NCBI GenBank assembly: GCA_022749815.1
Contig: JAKIWV010000001.1
Span: 310,001-374,000 of the forward strand
Reading direction: 5' to 3'
Length of the DNA: 64,000 nt
DNA from: Thermoplasmata archaeon
GTDB taxonomy: Archaea; Thermoplasmatota; Thermoplasmata; Lutacidiplasmatales; UBA184
Shown here: one piece after another, positions 9,350-16,370 of the stretch
Layout of the letters: every line of letters starts with the position of its first letter
How positions within the stretch are numbered: position 1 is the first letter of the stretch
Program-made: the position numbers and the translations under genes
The notes under the pieces: model-generated
Told to the model about the DNA's origin: nothing
The model's input: only the letters and a program-made list of their open reading frames with translations
Database searches by the model: none

Positions 9350-10215
9350 CGCTTCGCCTTCCGAGAGGGCGTGGCTTTCGACATCCGCTCCAGCGTGGTC
9401 TGAATCGCCCGGCGGACCAGCACGGCGACGAGGCGACGACGGTACGATTCCGTGGCTCGTTTGTCGGAGACGAACTCCGCCCGCCGCGCCGCTTCCTGCG
9501 CCGCGAGTTCCACCTCGAAGTGGCTCGGACGGGCCGAGGGAAGCACCCCTTCGGCCTCGCTCATTCTCCGCGCCCGTGGCTGCACGCCGCCCAAGGCGAT
9601 CCGCCAGTGGGGCCCTTGCGGCACGAAGGCGGTCGCCACGCCCACCTGAGAAATGTCGTTCACCGGCTGGACCCGTTGCCAGAGGTACGTCGAAGGCGCC
9701 GACGCGGGCAGGGTCACCGACTCGATCAACTCGGCGGGGCCGAGAGTGGTCCGGCGCGACCCCTGGAGCAACAGGTCGACGGGAAGCTCCCGTACGCCGC
9801 CGGGGCCTACGACGCGGACACGGGCATCGAGGGCTAGGAGAATCGGAATGAGGTCCGACGCCGGAGAACCGCGCCCCAGGTTCCCGCCCAACGTCGCCCG
9901 GCTGCGCAGGGCGGGGCTCCCCACGTCGCGGATCGCTTCCCACAGGCCGGGCAGCCGGCGCCGCACCTCCCCGTCGTTCTCGACGGCGCGGAGCGGGGTC
10001 GTGCTCCCGATGACGAGCGAGTCCGCGGACCATCGCAGGTACCGCCAGGGCAGCTTCCGGAGGGAGAGCACCCGCTTCGGCGCGAGGCGGGCGTTGTCGA
10101 GGTCGAGGAGGAGGTCCGTCCCGCCGCTGAGCACGGCGATGTCGCCGGTCGCGGACCCCGAAAGGAGACGCACCGCCTCGGCCGGAGTCGAGGGGTGGAC
10201 CAGCTGGAAGCTCAC
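9346..10215 (-). CDS. Molybdenum hydroxylase FAD-binding medium subunit
   Basis: This 289-residue protein is a CoxM/XdhB-type FAD subunit. LLSGSATGDIAVLSGGTDLL near residue 20-40 is the pyrophosphate-binding loop and SRATLGGNLGRGSPASD is the second FAD motif. It passes electrons from the iron-sulfur subunit to an acceptor. It is the first gene of the operon: GTG start at 10215, with an AT-rich TATA-like CTATCAAT around 10236-10246 on the minus strand about 25 nt away, suggesting a leaderless message. A winged-helix regulator (10312-10821) diverges from the same intergenic region and is the obvious candidate controller. Confidence 0.92.
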   Translation of the reverse strand: MSFQLVHPSTPAEAVRLLSGSATGDIAVLSGGTDLLLDLDNARLAPKRVLSLRKLPWRYLRWSADSLVIGSTTPLRAVENDGEVRRRLPGLWEAIRDVGSPALRSRATLGGNLGRGSPASDLIPILLALDARVRVVGPGGVRELPVDLLLQGSRRTTLGPAELIESVTLPASAPSTYLWQRVQPVNDISQVGVATAFVPQGPHWRIALGGVQPRARRMSEAEGVLPSARPSHFEVELAAQEAARRAEFVSDKRATESYRRRLVAVLVRRAIQTTLERMSKATPSRKAKR

Positions 10216-10235
10216 GAGAGGTACGACGAGCCGTC

Positions 10236-10281
10236 GATTGATAGCCTTTCGGTGGCCGCGGCCGGGGAGCGTCTAGTTTTA
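10236..10281. promoter_or_regulatory. Divergent promoter region, Mo-hydroxylase operon / wHTH gene
   Basis: Between GTG 10215 (minus) and ATG 10312 (plus) lie two AT-rich boxes in a GC-rich background: CTATCAAT on the minus strand near 10236-10246 and TAGTTTTA on the plus strand at 10274-10281. Each lies 25-35 nt before its start codon, as expected for archaeal TATA boxes with leaderless or near-leaderless transcripts. Inferred from spacing only. Confidence 0.5.
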
Positions 10282-10311
10282 TGCCTACGACCGGCTTCGC
10301 TCTCGTTCGTC

Positions 10312-10821
10312 ATGCCGTTCGAGCTGACTCTTCGATACAGTACTCCGCTCACTCCGCTCCCCGACGTGGACGAGGTACTGCAGGAATTCCTCCGGATGAT
10401 CGGATACCTGCCGGAAAGTTACGACACCCGCGGGGGCACCGGTCCGGTCGAGAGCCGGGTCGCCTATCGGCTGGTCCGGGACTGCCTCATCCGGGCCCCC
10501 TCGCGACCGTGGTACATCGACGAGATCGTCGCGGTACTCAAGACATCGAAGCCTACGGTCTATCGGCACATCAACAAACTCAAGTCGCTCGACCTGCTCG
10601 AAGAGGTCGGCGGGTCGACCGATGGCAAGGGGCGCAAAGGGTACCGGCTCCGGTACGGGAACCTGGCCCGCGCGTGGGACTTTACCGAAGCGAACGCCCA
10701 GAACGCCCTCAAACGATACCGGGAGACAGTGAATCACCTCCAAGGTCTGCTGGAACACGCGGAAGCCCCGGCCGCCCTGCCTGCCCGGGCGACTGCGCGG
10801 GCGAAGGGAATCCTTCAATAA
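10312..10821 (+). CDS. Winged-helix DNA-binding regulator
   Basis: This 169-residue protein carries a winged-helix domain at about residues 60-120: a helix segment YIDEIVAVLKTSKPTVYRHINKLKSLDLLEEVG, split as recognition helix KPTVYRHINKL and a wing containing GKGRKGYRLRYG. The N-terminal 50 residues and a C-terminal helical tail are unassigned and may mediate dimerisation. ATG 10312 is preferred over the upstream in-frame GTG because a TATA-like box lies about 30-35 nt upstream. It is divergent from the molybdenum hydroxylase operon, which it may regulate. No ligand domain is recognised. Confidence 0.75.
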   Translation: MPFELTLRYSTPLTPLPDVDEVLQEFLRMIGYLPESYDTRGGTGPVESRVAYRLVRDCLIRAPSRPWYIDEIVAVLKTSKPTVYRHINKLKSLDLLEEVGGSTDGKGRKGYRLRYGNLARAWDFTEANAQNALKRYRETVNHLQGLLEHAEAPAALPARATARAKGILQ

Positions 10822-10851
10822 TCCCGACGACCGACGGTAGTCAAGACCACC

Positions 10852-11160
10852 ATGGGCGCGACCTCGTCGACCGGCGGCGCGAAGAAGAACCCGATCGCGT
10901 TGACCGTCGGCTCGAAGGTCCGGGTCCGGTCGGCGAGCAGCGAGAACGAGTCGCTCGTCTCCAACGGAACATTCCGCGGCCTCGTCTCGATCGGAGGGGA
11001 CAGCTCCCTCGCGCTCGAGCTGGATGGGACCGTCGCCGAGGAGAAGGGCCGGATCCGCCTCGTCCCGCTCAACGCCCTGCTCGCCCTCGACGTGCTCGAG
11101 GCGGCGAAGGCCGAAGAGGAGAAGCGCGCCGACCCGGCGAGCCCGGGCTACTTCGGCTGA
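10852..11160 (+). CDS. Small conserved-looking protein, unknown function
   Basis: The 102-residue product starts at ATG 10852, 30 nt after the wHTH gene on the same strand. After a flexible Gly/Ser-rich start it has alternating hydrophobic and polar residues (GSKVRVRSASSENESLVSNG, TFRGLVSIGG, SLALELDG, IRLVPLNALLALDVLE), a pattern of small beta-barrels such as Sm-like folds, followed by a charged helix. I do not recognise the family with certainty. Codon use and GC resemble neighbouring core genes, so it is likely real. Confidence 0.65.
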   Translation: MGATSSTGGAKKNPIALTVGSKVRVRSASSENESLVSNGTFRGLVSIGGDSSLALELDGTVAEEKGRIRLVPLNALLALDVLEAAKAEEEKRADPASPGYFG

Positions 11161-11229
11161 CCGCACGGCGCGCGCGCCCGGCGGCCGCGGCGAACGGGCT
11201 TGCTGGGAGTTTCGCCGCCCGGCTCCACC

Positions 11230-11303
11230 GGCGGGCGGATTCGAACCCAGGTCTTCGGCTTCGAAGGCCGAAAGGATAGTCCAGACTACCCCACAAGCCC
11301 GCC
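11230..11303 (-). tRNA. tRNA-Arg(UCG)-like, irregular T/acceptor region
   Basis: The minus strand reads as a tRNA body: D-arm GGGT..AGTCTGGACT..ATCC, anticodon stem TCGGC/GCCGA with a canonical 7-nt loop CTTCGAA giving anticodon UCG (Arg), and a T-loop TTCGAAT. The ends GGCGGGC (11297-11303) and GCCCGCC (11230-11236) pair perfectly over 7 bp. However, that choice leaves 3 nt too many before the D-arm and 3 too few after the T-loop, and only two T-stem pairs form. Either the 3' end has been altered, or this is a decayed or unusual tRNA. No CCA is encoded. Confidence 0.55.
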
Positions 11304-11363
11304 ACCGGCCCGACGCGCGGCCGCCTATATGTTCGTTCCCGGCGGCGCAGCGGCCCGCCCCCT

Positions 11364-14300
11364 TCAGGGATCGTCCGGCGGTTCCTCGCCGGCGGGCACC
11401 GCCTGGAACGACTCCAAGGTCGTTTGCGCGAGACTGCCCGGGAAGAGCGTCGCGAGGGAGGTCTCGAGCAGCTGGATCCGCTGCCGAAGATACGGGGGCA
11501 CCCCCGTCGTCCCCGCGAGCCGCTGCGAGAGTCCGAGGTACTTCCGGACCGATGCTTCGAAGACCGTCGGCTGGAGGGCCCCGTCGCAGGGCTTCCCGCC
11601 GCGGACGCGCGCCGTGCATCGGGCCGAGAGGGGCGGCCGGCGGTAGGAGGTGCCGCAGACCTTGCACCGGAACTTCTGCGTCGCGTAGCTCTTGAGGTTC
11701 CCCATCAGGTCCGGGAGAAAGTGGGCGTTGAGCACGAGCGACACCGCTTCGCCCACGTCGACGGCCCGGATCTGGGACGCGACGACGAGGGACTGCTCCA
11801 CGATCCGGTCCATCGAGGGCGCCTCGCGGTAGGCCGACCGGACCGGACCCCCGGCGATGTCGGTCGTGTCGTGCGTGAACCCGTAGCCGGAGAGCGCGCG
11901 GTCGGTCCCGACCCGCCGCCCGACGGTCTCGATGAGGGCCTCCGCCTCCTTGGCGGTTCCCCCCCGCGCCGCGGCGCGGTAGAATTCGACCGGGTAGTGG
12001 AGTGCGATGTCCAGGTTGTGGGCTTCGGTGTCCACCTCGTCGGCGTTGAGCCGGGTCGTCAATACGAGCGGCTTGTCCATGAGCCCGCCCCGGCTGCTGG
12101 GGAGGTACGACCGGGAAAAATTGATCAGCGCGTCGAGGAGCAGGGTGACCGAGTCCTCGTCTCCATCGCAGTTCCGTCGTTTGGCGGCGTGGAATACCGG
12201 GTGCGCGAAACATCCCTCGGCGGCCGTGTATCCGATGAGACGTCCCGCCACGGCGCCCGAGGTGTGCGGCGCGAGGGCCGTGACGAGATGTCCGAGCAGG
12301 TCCTCGGGGCGGTTCGCCCGATAGAACGGGTCCAGCCCATACAGCCGGACCAGCTCGTCGTCCACGAACTGGGCCAGCTGGGTCAGGTACGTGCCGCAGG
12401 AACGGGACACGATGAGGTCCTGGGGCTGGAGCTCGACGAGCTGTTCTACGTCGGCCAGTGGAGCGCCGACCCAATCCTGGACGTACCCGAGACCGTGGGC
12501 GGCCTCGACGGTCAGTCCAATCTCGCGCAGTCGAAAGTGGGTGAGGGGCAGGTCGGTGAGGTCGAAGCGGGCCGTTCCGTCCTGGTAGACCGAGACCCCG
12601 TGGGAGGCTCGAAGGATCCCCTTCTCGACCGGTTCCGGGACCTTTCCCCCCGAGAGGAGCCCCTTGACTCCCTTCACCGTCGCCGGAGCTTTCCGCAAGT
12701 GGAGGCGTTCGACCGCCTGGGCCCATATCGGAGCGACCAGCAGGTCCTGCGTCGTCACTTGGCCCGTGGCGAGGGTGTGCACGCCGCAACTGCACCGGGG
12801 CCAGACCGATGTCCGATGACAGGCCGGACACTCTCTCACGCCGAGCTGCGTCGGGAGACCGTGGCCCTGGCTGCGGCGAGCCGCCTCAGGGATCGACCGT
12901 TGAGCTCCCCCCGCCTCGCCGACCGGAAACAGAACATGGACGTTCGGGCTCATCTTCCGCTGCCGCGCCTTCTCGGGCCGGCCGACGCGGGCGCCGACCC
13001 GGGAAGGTCCGCGCGCCACGACCCGTACCCCCGAGAGACGCCCCACATAGGCGAGCGGCTCGATGTCAACAGGCTCGAGCGGGGCTACCCGCCCCAGGCC
13101 GTGCTCGCCGGGGACCAAACCGAGCCCCGCCACGAACGCTTGGGAGAGCTCCTCCTCTCCCCGGAGCGTCGCGTCGCCGCGGGGCGCGTGGAGGAATCCC
13201 AGCCGGACGAGCACCTCGCGCACCTCGGGATCCCGCGGGAGCTCGAGCGCGTTCGATACCCAGCGCCCCTCGCGCTCGACGTACTCCGAGAGCGCACGGA
13301 TCTCTCCAGAGGTTAGGTCGTGCCAGAACAGGAGGAACCGGGGGTGCAACGGCACGTTCGCCGCCCGCGCGGTCTCCACGGCCTCGGCGAAGGTGGGGTG
13401 GAACGCCCGGTCGTCGAGGGGGACGCCCGCCGCGCGGAGCTCCTCCACGTGCCACTCGATCGTGTAGGCGCCCGGAACGAGCGGCCGATTGTTCTCCAGA
13501 AACTCCCCGAACGGCACCAGCAGGCAACCAAGGTCGATGATGCGCCGGATGCGGGGGAGCAGCTGCTCCGCCCGGTCCACTTCGTGGACCGCGGTGAGGG
13601 TCCCGTCATCCAGGTCGACGATCGGTCCCTCGACGGTGTCGCAGAGCGTCATGGCGGTCGCCTTTCCGGGATACTCGAGCTTGACCTGGGTGCCGACGGC
13701 CACGAAGCTCCGGAGCACGACCATCGTCGCGGGATTGATGGCACACGCGGCCAGGCCGGTGGTCCGGGCGCGCCCGTAGGTCAATCGGAATCCACCGGGC
13801 CGGTGCGGATACGCGAGCACCGGCCGGCCCCCCACGGCCTCGGCCAAGTACTTGGGTCCGTGGGCCCCTCCGTCCTCGTCCGTGGAGGCATGCCGTCCGA
13901 GCTGGTCGAGGAACTGCCATCCGTCGAGTCCCAGTCGCTGCACGATCTTGCGCAGCTTCGGCGCCTTCTGACACAGTCCTTCGGCGATGACGAGACACGC
14001 CCCGCCGCGGAGCCCATTCGTCGGAACGCGCGGCAGGTTCCGGAACGCGCTGACCTCCAGGTCGCCTTCGGTGGATTCACCGGAGATGCACACGGGCACG
14101 TTCCGCACGACGGTGGCCACCTCGTCCGCCGACGGGACGTACTGGAGGTGCTGGGAATGCTTGTAGAGCGGGATCTCCTCCACGTAACGCTCGACCTCGC
14201 CGGGGAGCGGCCGATACGCGTCGAGCCCGAGCTCGCGACGTGCGATGTCGGCCAGCAGGACCGACATGGCTTGCGCGGTGCCGCCTGCGGCTCGGATCGG

Positions 14301-14714
14301 ACCGGCGTAGAGCAGCTCCACGTAGGAGGAACCTCCGAAAGTCCGCACGTGCACCTCGGCCAATCCTTCCAACGGAGCCACGAGGATGCCCTCGGTGAGG
14401 ATCGCCAGACCGACTCGCAGGGCCGCGTCGAGGCGATGTTCCATGGAGTCGCCGCGGCGAGGGTCGTGCACGATCCTTCGGACCATCTCCACGGCCACCT
14501 CGTCGCGGGGGAGCTCGCGGGTCAGGGCCCGGATCTCTGCGGAGATCCCTTCTAACGGCAGGTGCCCGAGGAGCTTCTCGACCCGGGCGGCCATGTCCTG
14601 GGCGGGCGGGATCTCCGGACGGTCCTCCGGGTCGATCCCAATGGCCCGAGCGGCCCGGGCCACGGTGTAGGCCCGGTCGACCGCTTGATCGATCCTCTCG
14701 AAATAGGTCGGCAC
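11364..14714 (-). CDS. polC: DNA polymerase D large subunit (DP2)
   Basis: A 1116-residue archaeal replicative polymerase PolD catalytic subunit. It begins PTYFERIDQAVDRAYTVA as in other DP2 proteins. The catalytic loop NCDGDEDSVTLLLDAL lies near residue 848, followed by LPSSRGGLMDKPLVLT. Zinc sites are visible at CPACHRTSVWPRCSC (about residue 625) and near the C-terminus at CKVCGTSYRRPP..RCTARV. DP2 pairs with the DP1 exonuclease subunit, which is not in this window. The start is GTG 14714, with a TATA-like CTTTAAGC at 14740-14747 about 30 nt upstream. No intein is seen. Its presence firmly indicates an archaeon. Confidence 0.97.
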   Translation of the reverse strand: MPTYFERIDQAVDRAYTVARAARAIGIDPEDRPEIPPAQDMAARVEKLLGHLPLEGISAEIRALTRELPRDEVAVEMVRRIVHDPRRGDSMEHRLDAALRVGLAILTEGILVAPLEGLAEVHVRTFGGSSYVELLYAGPIRAAGGTAQAMSVLLADIARRELGLDAYRPLPGEVERYVEEIPLYKHSQHLQYVPSADEVATVVRNVPVCISGESTEGDLEVSAFRNLPRVPTNGLRGGACLVIAEGLCQKAPKLRKIVQRLGLDGWQFLDQLGRHASTDEDGGAHGPKYLAEAVGGRPVLAYPHRPGGFRLTYGRARTTGLAACAINPATMVVLRSFVAVGTQVKLEYPGKATAMTLCDTVEGPIVDLDDGTLTAVHEVDRAEQLLPRIRRIIDLGCLLVPFGEFLENNRPLVPGAYTIEWHVEELRAAGVPLDDRAFHPTFAEAVETARAANVPLHPRFLLFWHDLTSGEIRALSEYVEREGRWVSNALELPRDPEVREVLVRLGFLHAPRGDATLRGEEELSQAFVAGLGLVPGEHGLGRVAPLEPVDIEPLAYVGRLSGVRVVARGPSRVGARVGRPEKARQRKMSPNVHVLFPVGEAGGAQRSIPEAARRSQGHGLPTQLGVRECPACHRTSVWPRCSCGVHTLATGQVTTQDLLVAPIWAQAVERLHLRKAPATVKGVKGLLSGGKVPEPVEKGILRASHGVSVYQDGTARFDLTDLPLTHFRLREIGLTVEAAHGLGYVQDWVGAPLADVEQLVELQPQDLIVSRSCGTYLTQLAQFVDDELVRLYGLDPFYRANRPEDLLGHLVTALAPHTSGAVAGRLIGYTAAEGCFAHPVFHAAKRRNCDGDEDSVTLLLDALINFSRSYLPSSRGGLMDKPLVLTTRLNADEVDTEAHNLDIALHYPVEFYRAAARGGTAKEAEALIETVGRRVGTDRALSGYGFTHDTTDIAGGPVRSAYREAPSMDRIVEQSLVVASQIRAVDVGEAVSLVLNAHFLPDLMGNLKSYATQKFRCKVCGTSYRRPPLSARCTARVRGGKPCDGALQPTVFEASVRKYLGLSQRLAGTTGVPPYLRQRIQLLETSLATLFPGSLAQTTLESFQAVPAGEEPPDDP

Positions 14715-14739
14715 GCGACGCGCCGAGCTACGTGCGGGA

Positions 14740-14747
14740 CTTTAAGC
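14740..14747 (-). promoter_or_regulatory. TATA-like box for polC
   Basis: GCTTAAAG on the minus strand, centred about 30 nt before GTG 14714, is the only AT-rich stretch in a GC-rich leader. This spacing fits a leaderless or very short-leader archaeal transcript. Confidence 0.45.
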
Positions 14748-14797
14748 CCTCGCCGAACCGAGGTCTCAGAACCCGAGTCTTCAGCCGTCGGGCGCGC

Positions 14798-15541
14798 TCA
14801 GTTCGGCGTGGCGAGCTGCGAGACCGGAATGTCGACGACGGTGGCCTGGGGCGGGCCGAGGTAGGCCAGCCGGATGGTGCAGTTGTTCGGCGGGTTCAGC
14901 GTGCCGGGCGCGGCGAAGCACCACGCTGGCATTCCATGGTAGTCGTCGGTGTCCGGACGACTCGAGCCGACATCGTGGGGCAAGGTCGTCGAATGGACGT
15001 ACATCACGATGCTGTCTCCATCCTGCAAATAGGTAGCGTTCGGCGAGAGTTGCCAGAAGAATCCCAGCCGGCTGAACGGAATCTTGTACCCGAACACTTT
15101 GGACGGGTCGTATTTCCCACAGGTGCCGAGGCAGTTCGAGGAGGGTCCCACGCAGTTGAAGTTGGCCCCATGGTTGGTCGTCGGGATGTAGAGCATGTTG
15201 GGGAGGGTTGCCTGGAAATAGATGGTGCCGTTGCACAGGAAGTAGAACACGATGTTCTTCACGGGCATGATCCCCGGCGACTGCGTCGTAAAGACGATAT
15301 CGACCGCCGGCTGCTGGGAGCAGGACGACGGGTCATTGATGTTGGAGCAGTCCGTGAGATCTCCCCAGGTCGGAGCGGTCGTTCCGGTCTGCACCGTGTA
15401 GTACACGGAGCTGGTTTGCTGAGGCACCGGGGGCTTGAAGGCATAGAGGACTCCGGTGGCGATGACGGTCATCGCCACGAGCAACATGACGGCCAAGATG
15501 TTGCTGACCGCCCGACGTTCTCGCGCGCGTCTCGTCCGCAT
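14798..15541 (-). CDS. Type IV pilin-like surface protein
   Basis: The 247-residue product starts at ATG 15541. It begins with basic residues and then ERRAVSNILAVMLLVAMTVI, the archaeal class III signal peptide layout: a positively charged leader, a processing site before a hydrophobic helix and a following transmembrane/filament-core segment. The rest is a secreted Cys-, Ser- and Thr-rich domain with several NxS/NxT sites. Family knowledge: such proteins are cleaved by a prepilin peptidase and build pili or adhesins. A second, larger pilin-like gene sits at 43530-45068. An AT-rich TCTAAAG lies about 45 nt upstream. Exact pilus type is unknown. Confidence 0.75.
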   Translation of the reverse strand: MRTRRARERRAVSNILAVMLLVAMTVIATGVLYAFKPPVPQQTSSVYYTVQTGTTAPTWGDLTDCSNINDPSSCSQQPAVDIVFTTQSPGIMPVKNIVFYFLCNGTIYFQATLPNMLYIPTTNHGANFNCVGPSSNCLGTCGKYDPSKVFGYKIPFSRLGFFWQLSPNATYLQDGDSIVMYVHSTTLPHDVGSSRPDTDDYHGMPAWCFAAPGTLNPPNNCTIRLAYLGPPQATVVDIPVSQLATPN

Positions 15542-15700
15542 GGACACGTATCCTCTTCCCCATACAGCGTGGCACCCCCCCTTTAGACTTGCGCCGCTCC
15601 GGAGGCGCCCTCGGGGTCGTGCCGAGGGGCGGGGATTCCCTGGAGTGACCGCGAGCCGGCCCGAATCGTTCTTGTGGGGGGCCGTCGGATAGGCAGTGCC

Positions 15701-16366
15701 GTGAAGGTCGTTCTGTTCGGCGCCTCGGGGATGGTCGGACAGGGGGTTCTGAGGGAATGCCTGAGGGAACCGAGCGTAGAGGCGATCCTTTCCGTGGGTC
15801 GGACTCCCACCCGACAGCACGCCGAGAAGCTCCGCGAGGTCCTCCTCACGGACCTGACGGATCTGCGCAATGTCGAAGACCGCCTTCGCGGGTACGATGC
15901 CGGGTTCTTCTGTCTGGGAATCTCTTCGGCGGGCATGTCGGAGGAGGCGTATCGGCGCGTGACCTATGACGTCACGGTCGCGGTGGCGCAGACCTTGGCC
16001 CGCCTGAACCCGGGAATGACGTTCGTCTACGTCTCCGGCGCCGGCACCGACAGCACGGAGAGGGGAGGGAGCATGTGGGCGCGCGTGAAGGGTCAGACCG
16101 AGAACGCGCTCCTCCGCCTGCCGTTCAAGGCGGCGTACATGTTCCGGCCGGGCATCATACAACCGTTGCACGGTATTCGTTCGAAGACGAGGGCGTACCG
16201 CGCCGCGTACGCGGTGATGTGGCCCCTGATCCCGCTCCTGAAATGGGTCTTCCCGAATTCCCTGACGACCACCGAGCGAGTCGGGCGCGCGATGATCCGA
16301 GTCGCAACGGTCGGCGCTCCCCAGCGCCTTCTGGGCACGCGCGAGATCAACGAGCTGGGAAAGTAG
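15701..16366 (+). CDS. NAD(P)-binding SDR-like epimerase/reductase
   Basis: This 221-residue Rossmann protein starts with KVVLFGASGMVGQGVLRECL, the glycine-rich dinucleotide motif of atypical short-chain dehydrogenases, and has FVYVSGAGTDSTERGG in the active-site region. K in WARVKGQTENALLRL could take the place of the YxxxK lysine. GTG 15701 is chosen since it immediately precedes the first beta strand; GTG 15674 is an in-frame alternative. It is followed after 4 nt by the glycosyltransferase gene. Members are often annotated as NAD-dependent epimerases or oxidoreductase-like; the substrate is unknown. Confidence 0.75.
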   Translation: MKVVLFGASGMVGQGVLRECLREPSVEAILSVGRTPTRQHAEKLREVLLTDLTDLRNVEDRLRGYDAGFFCLGISSAGMSEEAYRRVTYDVTVAVAQTLARLNPGMTFVYVSGAGTDSTERGGSMWARVKGQTENALLRLPFKAAYMFRPGIIQPLHGIRSKTRAYRAAYAVMWPLIPLLKWVFPNSLTTTERVGRAMIRVATVGAPQRLLGTREINELGK

Positions 16367-16370
16367 AGCG

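Noticed and set aside
8876-10033. Long N-terminal extension of the [2Fe-2S] subunit
   Set aside because: The frame upstream of 9349 is shadow coding over the FAD subunit; the GTGA overlap and family length fix the start at 9349.
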